A program made the translations under genes and the position numbers. Below, one piece after another: positions 6,526 to 13,375 of a stretch of DNA of 25,123 nt. Under the pieces are notes generated by a model, which saw nothing but the letters and a program-made list of their open reading frames with translations, had not been told where the DNA came from and ran no database searches. The stretch is from assembly GCA_934229335.1 (NCBI GenBank), contig CAKQDQ010000026.1, positions 1 through 25,123 of the forward strand. The letters are read 5' to 3'. This DNA is from an uncultured Prevotella sp. (GTDB lineage: Bacteria; Bacteroidota; Bacteroidia; Bacteroidales; Bacteroidaceae). Position 1 is the stretch's first letter; every line of letters begins with the position of its first letter.

Positions 6526-9066
6526 GTGAAGAACGACATTCAGCTTTACGACTATCAGGAAGAAATGAGGGGGAAGATTGACACGACATTCAAGTCGTGC
6601 CAATCTGTAATGGTGCAGATGCCGACAGGTACGGGAAAGACGTATCTGTTGGCTTCTGTCGTATATGGGGAGATAGAGCGGTCGGACAAGGCAAGCGTAT
6701 GGATTGTAGTACACCGCAAGGAGCTGGTGGAACAGATAGAAGAGACACTTGAGAAGTTCGGAGAAATGCTGAATGACAAGGTGGACTTTGAGAAAACCTT
6801 TCCCCTTTTATCGGAAGAACATCGGATAAAAGTGATGTCGATACAATGGTTGTCACGGCACTATGAGGAATTAGAAGAACAGCCCAGTCTGATAGTGATA
6901 GACGAGGCACATCATGCCGTGGCGAAGACCTATGCGGAGGTGATGAACGCCTATCCCGAAGCCAAGAAACTCGGAGTCACGGCAACGCCATGCCGACTGA
7001 GAAAACGAGGTTTTACAGATTTGTTTGACACACTGCTGATGTCATGGTCAACCAAACGCTTTATTGCAGCAGGACGACTGTCGTTGTACGACTATATGAG
7101 CATCAAGGCAGACAGTGAAGGCCAACGCAGGATATTGGGGCTGACGCAACGAGGAGCTGACGGAGACTTTTCGATGAAAGAGATGAGCGAGAAGTTAGAT
7201 GTAAAGCCGAGTATAGAACGGTTGTGCGACACAGTGTTGCGCTATGCAGCAAACAAGAAGGGCATCACATACGCCATCAATATTGCCCATGCGGAGCATA
7301 TAGCCGAGGAATACAGACAGCATGGGATAAATGCAGTGGTGATAAGCTCGAAGACAGCCAAGGAAGAGAGACGCACGAATATCGAAAGATTCAAAGAGGG
7401 AGAAATTCAGGTGTTGGTGAATGTAGACTTGTTTGGCGAAGGCTTTGACTGTCCTGATGTAGAGTTTATCCAGTTGGCAAGACCGACCCTGTCGTTAGCA
7501 AAATACATGCAGCAAGTGGGACGTGGACTGCGCGTGTTCGAAGGCAAGAAATACTGTCTGATATTGGACAATGTCGGACTGTACCGCCTGTTCGGATTAC
7601 CATCAGACGACAGAGACTGGCAAGCGTTGTTTGAAGGGGCTATAGCCGGAAAGGGCGACATGACTCAGGCGGAAGAGCAATACTATGACGCCTATTCCGT
7701 TCGCAATGAATCTGTGCCGATAACATCAGACAGCCAGACGGAACTGAAAACCGTGATGACACATGACGGACAGCGCATGGACTTGGATGCGGCATACGGA
7801 TATGAAACCGTAGAAAATACAGACGGTCTGTTTGGTGTAGTCGATAAAGAAGGCAACGAGATCTTGCCTTGTATATATAACAAGGTAGAACTAAAAGCCT
7901 ATGGCTTTGCCAAGCTCTATTCCAGGCGGAAGATAGACAGGGAACGGCCGTGGATAGACCTGCGGAATGGCGTAAGGTTTTTGAAACGTCCCAAGGTTGA
8001 GAAACACGGCTTTCTTGATTTCTCTACCACTGATGGAGTACTCTTTTATCCAAGAGTATGTACACGACAAATGGATGTAAACAGCTTTGTGTTAGAAGCA
8101 ATTTTCGAATGTGGCATAGATGATGGACTGCGGTTCAAGACCTTTTTTGTCCAGCCATCAGAGCCAGAGAGACTTTACTCGTTCAGGGAAAAAATAGATG
8201 ATGTGACGCTGTGGGAGAATGAACAAGGCGGTTTGGCATGGCGCAAAGGGTGGGAAGCAACGCTGCATCCGATAACCTCAGCAGAATGGGCGATCAGGAA
8301 AACGGCTTGGGAAGAAGAGATAAAGCAGTTTGAGGAAGAAGAGAAACAATACATACGGTATTTCAAACCCGAAATCAACATAGACGACATTTTCGGCAAG
8401 ACACGCTTGGCAGACTATGAAGAACCACAATATCTGAGAACATCATGTATTACCAAAAGCAACTATCAGGTATATTATCGCAAGCATTGGTTGGATAAAT
8501 GGGAATCTGTAGGCACTTATCTCAAAGTCTTTCCACAAGCATACGGCATCCGGGTGGTGCAAAACTGGAACGGGAAATACCTTGTACGCACCTCACTCTT
8601 CAAACCCTTGGAAACCCCGGAGCAAGAATATGAATATGCGGAGTTGCAAGACAACTACATATTGTATTTTACCGAAGGAAGCAAGGAATACTGGGTCAAT
8701 CTGGAAAACAAAGTCTGCTTTACCATAAAGCCAGAGTTCGTGACCATCGGCTTTATGGACTTCATCAAAATAGGCAATGTGTATATGGAACGATATTCCT
8801 ATAGCACTAAAACCTATCGAAGGGCGGAGATAAGGATGTATGAAGAGGTCTGCTTCTTAGGTAACAAGTACATAATAGTTAATTCAAAGCATAGCGGAAG
8901 GAGATTCGAGATACTACAGCGGAATGTGGACGGCAAGCATTTCGTATTGAAAGATGAGAATAATCCCAACAGCAGCTTCTACGATATGTATTATGACGGC
9001 AAGAAATTACCGATAATCATAAGACGAAAGAAAGATTATGAAATGAAAGATAGAATAAAGCCGTAG
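6526..9066 (+). CDS. DEAH-box superfamily 2 helicase, second of a tandem pair, with WG-like C-terminal region
   Basis: The gene starts with GTG one base after the stop of the first helicase, so the two are almost certainly translationally coupled. The 846 residues carry PTGTGKT (33-39), DEAH (126-129), GVTATP (150-155), DLFGEGFDCPD (301-311) and QQVGRGLR (329-336). The helicase core is strongly similar to the first protein, while the C-terminal halves diverge. Residues 432-452 (DGLFGVVDKEGNEILPCIYN) resemble one WG beta-repeat. A unit of about 40 residues occurs twice, as WIDLRNGVRF...HGFLDF (476-499) and WVNLENKVCF...IGFMDFIKIG (723-750), and once in the first helicase. These may be beta-rich substrate- or partner-binding repeats. 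Sequence alone does not show whether the pair forms a heterodimer or has split specificity. Confidence 0.85.
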   Translation: MKNDIQLYDYQEEMRGKIDTTFKSCQSVMVQMPTGTGKTYLLASVVYGEIERSDKASVWIVVHRKELVEQIEETLEKFGEMLNDKVDFEKTFPLLSEEHRIKVMSIQWLSRHYEELEEQPSLIVIDEAHHAVAKTYAEVMNAYPEAKKLGVTATPCRLRKRGFTDLFDTLLMSWSTKRFIAAGRLSLYDYMSIKADSEGQRRILGLTQRGADGDFSMKEMSEKLDVKPSIERLCDTVLRYAANKKGITYAINIAHAEHIAEEYRQHGINAVVISSKTAKEERRTNIERFKEGEIQVLVNVDLFGEGFDCPDVEFIQLARPTLSLAKYMQQVGRGLRVFEGKKYCLILDNVGLYRLFGLPSDDRDWQALFEGAIAGKGDMTQAEEQYYDAYSVRNESVPITSDSQTELKTVMTHDGQRMDLDAAYGYETVENTDGLFGVVDKEGNEILPCIYNKVELKAYGFAKLYSRRKIDRERPWIDLRNGVRFLKRPKVEKHGFLDFSTTDGVLFYPRVCTRQMDVNSFVLEAIFECGIDDGLRFKTFFVQPSEPERLYSFREKIDDVTLWENEQGGLAWRKGWEATLHPITSAEWAIRKTAWEEEIKQFEEEEKQYIRYFKPEINIDDIFGKTRLADYEEPQYLRTSCITKSNYQVYYRKHWLDKWESVGTYLKVFPQAYGIRVVQNWNGKYLVRTSLFKPLETPEQEYEYAELQDNYILYFTEGSKEYWVNLENKVCFTIKPEFVTIGFMDFIKIGNVYMERYSYSTKTYRRAEIRMYEEVCFLGNKYIIVNSKHSGRRFEILQRNVDGKHFVLKDENNPNSSFYDMYYDGKKLPIIIRRKKDYEMKDRIKP

Positions 9067-9095
9067 AGGGGGGATTAGCGACAAATTTCTAAGGC

Positions 9096-9138
9096 AAAGG
9101 CGGATGCGCAAGATGGAGATTCTTGGGCATCCGCCTTT
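9096..9138. terminator. Bidirectional terminator between convergent operons
   Basis: A perfect 12-base stem (AAAGGCGGATGC at 9096-9107 and its complement at 9127-9138) is extended by GCAAG/CTTG inside the loop. It lies 29 bases after the + strand helicase stop and 13 bases from the - strand nuclease stop, so it can serve both. The T-tracts are short (three bases each side). Confidence 0.75.
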
Positions 9139-9151
9139 GAGCGTTTATGGC

Positions 9152-10366
9152 TTATCTACTATTAACCTCAAGTATTTGCCCCAAGTGATATTCCACTACG
9201 CCATTGTTGTATGTAGTGTCCAGCACCTGCACCAATGCGCTGTCACGGTCTTTGTGATAGCCCACATAAAGGCGAATAGCATCATAACGCCGCAGATAAC
9301 GTTTGCCGTCGGCAGCGTCAATGTAAGTATATTTATTCAAAGTGGTTTGCTTCAAATCTCGATATTCTACAGTCTTCTTGCCACTAATAATCTGTTTGAA
9401 ATACACATCCTTAATGTTAAGCGTCAGCACCTTTAGCCCTTTGGTGTTGAACGTAGGCGAGTTCTTCACGATACGTCGCTCCAGACATTGCAGTTCCGCA
9501 TTGTAAGAATAATTGATAATGCTACCATCAGCAATCTTCCTTATCACCCTTTCTATAATCTCCAGTGGTGCAACATACCATTCTGACGGCACGTGTTCGT
9601 TACCATCCTCATCATATACCTTCACCTGAAACTGCACCTGACTAAACACCTGATGCACAATATTCTCGAATATCTGCGAGTTCATGTTCACAATCTGTGC
9701 CGTCAGCATAATCTTCACGGGTGCCATGAGGTACGTAGGCTCATGTATAGCGTTACTAATGCGTTCTTCTACGCTGTTAGTAGTAAAGCCTATCTTATAC
9801 AGGTTCTTCACATCCGCTATTGCCTTGTCAGTAGATAGCGAACAGAGCACATACACATAGCCCGTAGTCTTGTCTTCGCTTGTCGTAGTATTACAAAAAT
9901 TCTCATGCTCATTCTCTTGCGTTTCCGTTATGCCATAGCCGTTGTACAGCACGTTTCTACGCAATGTTTCAAGCAGAATGTCCGACTCCGTACCGTTCTC
10001 GTATATGCATCGCGTTCTTCCGTCAGGCATACCGTTGCGTGCCTTCTTTGTCTCAGCGATGTCGGCAAGATACAGCATCATCCCGTCTACAATGTAGAAG
10101 TGCCCTTCCTCCATGCTCGCCGTCTTCGAAGTCTTTATAAGGCTTCGTTTCCCCTCTTTCAGTTCCGCGTGCACCTTCTTGAACATCGGCTCATAAATAT
10201 AGAAGTCCTCACATGCTTTCTTCTGCGCATAATGGTCAGGCTGTATGCGTCTTGCCTCCATAACGCACTTCATGTCCGCTGGGATGTTAAACAAGTCAGC
10301 CTCATGCTGCGTAAGATTCAGCAGTGGGTCGTCAAACAACTCCTTCAGTTCCCTATCTATATCCAT
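9152..10366 (-). CDS. GIY-YIG nuclease (T5orf172-like) with C-terminal ASCH domain
   Basis: This 404-residue protein has three parts. Residues 1-140 form an N-terminal region (FKKVHAELKEGKRS, then RTRCIYENGTESDILLETL at 118-136) that I associate with this nuclease family. Residues 168-275 are a GIY-YIG domain: GYVYVL (169-174), LYKIGFT (189-195), Arg202 and the likely catalytic Glu234 in IFENIVH. Residues 310-400 match an ASCH domain: VLTLNIKDVYFKQIISGKKT followed by VEYR gives the hallmark GxKxxExR (Gly329, Lys331, Glu334, Arg336). GIY-YIG domains cut DNA with a divalent metal; ASCH/PUA-like domains bind nucleic acid. As last gene of the methylase-helicase operon it is the probable effector nuclease. 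The start has a good AAGGAG site and overlaps the upstream 75-residue ORF by 10 bases. Confidence 0.83.
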   Translation of the reverse strand: MDIDRELKELFDDPLLNLTQHEADLFNIPADMKCVMEARRIQPDHYAQKKACEDFYIYEPMFKKVHAELKEGKRSLIKTSKTASMEEGHFYIVDGMMLYLADIAETKKARNGMPDGRTRCIYENGTESDILLETLRRNVLYNGYGITETQENEHENFCNTTTSEDKTTGYVYVLCSLSTDKAIADVKNLYKIGFTTNSVEERISNAIHEPTYLMAPVKIMLTAQIVNMNSQIFENIVHQVFSQVQFQVKVYDEDGNEHVPSEWYVAPLEIIERVIRKIADGSIINYSYNAELQCLERRIVKNSPTFNTKGLKVLTLNIKDVYFKQIISGKKTVEYRDLKQTTLNKYTYIDAADGKRYLRRYDAIRLYVGYHKDRDSALVQVLDTTYNNGVVEYHLGQILEVNSR

Positions 10367-10584
10367 AGTCCTTTCTCCTTATATGTACGTAAAGATACCG
10401 CCAACAGCCGTTCTTGCATGCTCCCTTTGCTGTCGGGTTCACGTCCGTTGCGTTCTATCCATTCACGCAGTTCGTTAATCTTACGTTGTATTCTGTCGTC
10501 AGCAGTAATGGCGGCAGGCTTCGGTTTTACGTCCTTTAATAGCGGATCGTCAAACAGTTCCAGTAATTCTTTAGACCATTCCAT
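10357..10584 (-). CDS. Small 75-residue protein, probable detached N-terminal module of the nuclease
   Basis: The protein begins MEWSKELLELFDDPLL, echoing the nuclease start MDIDRELKELFDDPLL, so the two N-termini look duplicated. Residues about 31-70 (IQRKINELREWIERNGREP, then SMQERLLA and TYKEKG) form a short helical module. From memory, related GIY-YIG proteins carry this 'NGREP...ER.L' module in their own N-terminal region. A similar pattern ends the neighbouring helicase (LQQWVAEHSGQMP, then LQERELAQAY). It may be an interaction or DNA-contact domain shared by the subunits. Its stop overlaps the nuclease start by 10 bases, which implies coupled translation. I see no frameshift that would restore a single long protein, because the nuclease has its own start and ribosome site. 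Confidence 0.62.
   Translation of the reverse strand: MEWSKELLELFDDPLLKDVKPKPAAITADDRIQRKINELREWIERNGREPDSKGSMQERLLAVSLRTYKEKGLWI
10375..10380 (-). promoter_or_regulatory. Strong Shine-Dalgarno site for the GIY-YIG nuclease gene
   Basis: AAGGAG on the minus strand lies 8 bases before the ATG at 10366-10364, inside the end of the 75-residue coding region. Strong sites are uncommon in Bacteroidales. It supports independent initiation of the nuclease rather than a frameshifted fusion with the upstream ORF. Confidence 0.55.
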
Positions 10585-10590
10585 AGTATA

Positions 10591-10669
10591 AAGTAAGTAT
10601 TCAAAATTATTTATATATATCAGTAAGTGAACATTATCATTTCTATAATTATATTTTGAACACTTACTT
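10591..10669 (-). promoter_or_regulatory. Inverted-repeat region with competing hairpins and a possible promoter element
   Basis: The arms 10591-10607 and 10653-10669 match as inverted repeats at 16 of 17 positions, spanning the AT-rich gap between the helicase stop and the 75-residue ORF. A third copy at 10622-10629 (AGTAAGTG on the + strand) can also pair with the 10653-10669 arm over 8 bases, so two hairpins exclude each other on the minus-strand transcript. TAATTTTG on the minus strand (10609-10602) matches the Bacteroidetes -7 element, but a -33 element is weak. It could tune nuclease expression relative to the helicase. Confidence 0.45.
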
Positions 10670-12692
10670 ACTCCGTTGGTTTTAATCCCATCATAAACCT
10701 TATCTTCTCATTCTTTATCACGGCATACGCCTGCGCCAGTTCCCTCTCTTGCAGGTTAGGCGAATCCAGCGATGGCATCTGTCCGCTGTGTTCCGCTACC
10801 CATTGCTGCAAAGGTCCCTTAAAAAGCGTGATGGCATCGGCAACAGACATATCAAAACGCTGCTCGGCAATAGTGTCCTGTATAATCTTCAGCGTCTCCT
10901 TGTCCACGTTCTTCGATATCACCTCGTAAGCCTTTTGGTACGGATTGATAGAGTCAATGAGGTTAATGCTCAGTTTGTCTATATTAATAAACTTGTTGGC
11001 AATCTTTATCAGTCTGTTACCTTCCGACGGACTATCATCGTCTTTCGGCTGAATCATACCTGGCGAAACATCCACAGGATCCCCCTTATCGTCAGTAATG
11101 TTATTACCTTTCACCAAAGTGTTGAGCAAGAAGTGCTGTCGCACCTCCTCCACCTCTTCTGGCGTAAGGTCAGGGTAACGCTTTATTATCACCTTCGGGA
11201 TAATATTCTTCGTCACGTTCTCTGCCGTGGTGCTGCCGCTCAGTGCCCTTATTGTCATCTCGTCCTGTAGCACCGCCGCCTGCAGGTCGTCCAGTTGTTC
11301 CTGTATAATCTTGCGAGTTCTGTCCGTAGACAGCGGTTTCAGTCCCTCTACAATGATAGTGTTCACCAGAGGGTCGTGCTCATCGTCCTCCTCTTTAGTA
11401 GTCTTAAACGTCCAACTTGGTGCCATCACCTGCTCCATAAGCAGCGATGCGGTAATGGCTTTCAGAAAGTCGTTCACCGCCACCTTCACCTCTGCCTGCT
11501 CCGCGTCGGGCATAGCAATCATGTTAACGAACCTTGCCGTCTCTTTTCCTTCGCTGTCGCGGGTGCATCGTCCTATAATCTGTATCACCTCCGTCAGCGA
11601 TCCTCTCACGCCAATGGTGAGACACGTCTCGCACCATTCCCAGTCAAAGCCTTCCTTGGCGGTACCTAAGGCTATGATGATGTCCATGTCCTCACGCCTC
11701 TTCATGTGCTGAAGGTAGTACTGTATCCGTGCTCTCTCGTTAGTGTCATTCTCCACAAGGTCCGCCACCTTCAGCAGTCTGCCGTCAGGAGTCCTCAGCG
11801 TATATACGCATGTGTTATAATCCTTCGCCACCAGTTCGCCAATGCGTTTCATTATCTCCCTCGTCTCATCGTATTTATTCCCCGATGACGCTCTTGAGTT
11901 AATGCTCGGAATATGTATTATGGTTTTCTTCTTCGTGTCGAGCACCTCGCTTATGTGCTCTATGTAAGAGCCATGATAGAAATGATAGCCCAACACAAGA
12001 TTCTTCAAATACCTGTAACCGTTCAGTTGTTGGTAATAGTTATAGGTCACGGGGTGGAACTTCGCCTCGTCTTCTGCCCTCAATACCGGCACGCCATCGC
12101 CACGAAAATAACTTCCCGTCATGGCAACAATATGCCCCGTAGAGTTGTTTATCACTCTGCGCACGATGTCTCCCAGTCCGCTGTCAGCATCAGCACTGGT
12201 ATGGTGAAACTCGTCTATCGCCAGCAGACAGTCGTTAAACTCCTCGTCGTTCAGTTCCTTCATGCCGTTACGCAGCGTGGCATGTGCGCAAACAAGTATG
12301 CGTTCTTTGCTCTTACGAAAGAACTCCAAGAATGTTCCCACCTTATCTTTCTCGTTTCCCAAGGCATCGCATAGGTTATACTTCTGCATCACGTGCCAGT
12401 TGGCAAAGAAGCCATTGCTCATAAGGTCCGTGTCCTTAAACGACCTGCCTATGCTTTTCTCAGGTACCGCCACCACCACTTTCTTTATACCCTGATGCTC
12501 CAGTTTGTCGAGAGCCACAAACATCAGTGCCCTCGACTTACCACTTGCTGGTGGTGCCTTTATCAATAAGTATTTCTCGTTGCGTGCTTCGTATGCCTTG
12601 GCTTGCATCTCTCTCATGCCGAGGCTGTTGGTTGATGTTGACGAACCTGTCTGCTGATAGTGTATGTCAACAAAATCATTCTTTGCGTTCAT
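10668..12692 (-). CDS. Superfamily 2 DEAD/DEAH-like helicase of the methylase operon
   Basis: This 674-residue ATPase has Walker A APPASGKS (46-53), motif II DEFH (160-163), motif III-like MTGS (191-194), motif V GTAKEGFD (343-350) and motif VI QIIGRCTRD (371-379). Motif II departs from the usual DEAH or DEAD. Residues 400-674 are an accessory region. Its end (FKGPLQQWVAEHSGQMPSLD, then ERELAQAY) resembles the module in the 75-residue neighbour. The likely role is ATP-driven translocation on DNA to license or guide the GIY-YIG nuclease in a methylation-sensitive restriction-like system. It starts 52 bases after yoeB and ends 83 bases before the 75-residue ORF. From memory, the combination recalls the Bacillus subtilis yeeA-yeeB-yeeC cluster; I could not check this. 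Confidence 0.82.
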   Translation of the reverse strand: MNAKNDFVDIHYQQTGSSTSTNSLGMREMQAKAYEARNEKYLLIKAPPASGKSRALMFVALDKLEHQGIKKVVVAVPEKSIGRSFKDTDLMSNGFFANWHVMQKYNLCDALGNEKDKVGTFLEFFRKSKERILVCAHATLRNGMKELNDEEFNDCLLAIDEFHHTSADADSGLGDIVRRVINNSTGHIVAMTGSYFRGDGVPVLRAEDEAKFHPVTYNYYQQLNGYRYLKNLVLGYHFYHGSYIEHISEVLDTKKKTIIHIPSINSRASSGNKYDETREIMKRIGELVAKDYNTCVYTLRTPDGRLLKVADLVENDTNERARIQYYLQHMKRREDMDIIIALGTAKEGFDWEWCETCLTIGVRGSLTEVIQIIGRCTRDSEGKETARFVNMIAMPDAEQAEVKVAVNDFLKAITASLLMEQVMAPSWTFKTTKEEDDEHDPLVNTIIVEGLKPLSTDRTRKIIQEQLDDLQAAVLQDEMTIRALSGSTTAENVTKNIIPKVIIKRYPDLTPEEVEEVRQHFLLNTLVKGNNITDDKGDPVDVSPGMIQPKDDDSPSEGNRLIKIANKFINIDKLSINLIDSINPYQKAYEVISKNVDKETLKIIQDTIAEQRFDMSVADAITLFKGPLQQWVAEHSGQMPSLDSPNLQERELAQAYAVIKNEKIRFMMGLKPTE

Positions 12693-12744
12693 AGTGATAA
12701 GTGGTTATGAACGCTCTATGAAATATAGGGTGTAAAAAATGTTG

Positions 12745-13011
12745 CTACTTATAATAATGATATTTCATGGACAGAATCTCAACCACTATCATGTCATCTT
12801 CTACTTTATAAATGATTCTATGCTCACTATTGATTCTTCTTGACCATAGCCCCGTTAAGTCAAACTTTAATCTTTCAGGTTTTCCTATTCCCCAAAATGG
12901 GTGTTCGCATATATCCTCAAGCAGTCTACTAATCCTTTTTGCAATTTGAGGATTAGTGCGTCTCCATTCTTTCCATTGTTCTAATGCCAATGGAGAAAAT
13001 ATCATTTCCAT
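12745..13011 (-). CDS. yoeB: YoeB/Txe-family mRNA interferase toxin
   Basis: This 88-residue protein matches YoeB: IFSPLALEQW at the start, then KPERLKFDLTGLWSRRINSE and HRIIYKV, ending KYHYYK. Glu46 and Arg65 fall at the same positions as in Escherichia coli YoeB, and His85 corresponds to the C-terminal catalytic His. YoeB cleaves mRNA in the ribosomal A site and is neutralised by YefM. The start at 13011 gives alignment with E. coli YoeB from residue 1 and overlaps yefM by 10 bases. A second ATG at 13005 would give an ATGA overlap. All catalytic residues are present, so the toxin looks active. It sits inside the methylase-helicase-nuclease operon. Confidence 0.92.
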   Translation of the reverse strand: MEMIFSPLALEQWKEWRRTNPQIAKRISRLLEDICEHPFWGIGKPERLKFDLTGLWSRRINSEHRIIYKVEDDMIVVEILSMKYHYYK

Positions 13012-13262
13012 AAATCTTCTAGGCTTACTTTTATTCCTTTGCCATTATTAATATCTTCTTCCGCTTGACGTATATCCTCCATCGTCTTAGGTGAAGACAT
13101 TAAATAAAGTGTCTCCATTAGAGAGTTGTATTCATCAAGTGACAGAAGTACTGCTGCTTCATTATTGTCACCATTTACAATAATAGAGTCACAGTTATCA
13201 ATAACAGATTTGAAGTATCCATTAATATTAGAAGAAAAATCATTATAGGAAGTTGTTCTCAT
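13002..13262 (-). CDS. yefM: YefM/Phd-family antitoxin
   Basis: This 86-residue protein begins MRTTSYNDFSSNINGYF and contains NEAAVLLSLDEYNSLMETLY, both typical of YefM/Phd antitoxins. The N-terminal part dimerises and binds the operator, while the C-terminal tail wraps and inhibits YoeB. The frame is open farther upstream to an ATG at 13328. I place the start at 13262 because homology begins there and a consensus promoter lies at 13287-13318, downstream of the alternative ATG. The YefM-YoeB complex normally represses its own promoter. The pair looks more AT-rich by eye than the flanking helicase, which suggests separate acquisition. Confidence 0.9.
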   Translation of the reverse strand: MRTTSYNDFSSNINGYFKSVIDNCDSIIVNGDNNEAAVLLSLDEYNSLMETLYLMSSPKTMEDIRQAEEDINNGKGIKVSLEDLWK

Positions 13263-13286
13263 AATCAGAAGTTGTTGGTTATGTTG

Positions 13287-13318
13287 CAAAAGTAGCAAAT
13301 AAATTTCAATCTTCCAAA
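13287..13318 (-). promoter_or_regulatory. Bacteroidetes-type promoter for yefM-yoeB
   Basis: On the minus strand, TTTG (13318-13315) is followed after 20 bases by TACTTTTG (13294-13287), matching TTTG-N19-21-TAnnTTTG. Transcription would begin near 13281, about 20 bases before the yefM ATG at 13262. This gives the toxin-antitoxin pair expression independent of the methylase promoter. Confidence 0.72.
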
Positions 13319-13375
13319 TTTTTGTCATTATTTATTTTTTACACATTATTTCAAAGAGCGCTCGGTTTAATTGTG

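Noticed and set aside
9905..10591. A 228-codon + strand ORF opposite the nuclease gene
   Set aside because: It is antisense to a well-supported coding region, and its translation has no recognisable domain.
13263..13328. N-terminal extension of YefM from an ATG at 13328
   Set aside because: The extension has no YefM homology, and the consensus promoter lies downstream of that ATG, so transcripts would not include it.
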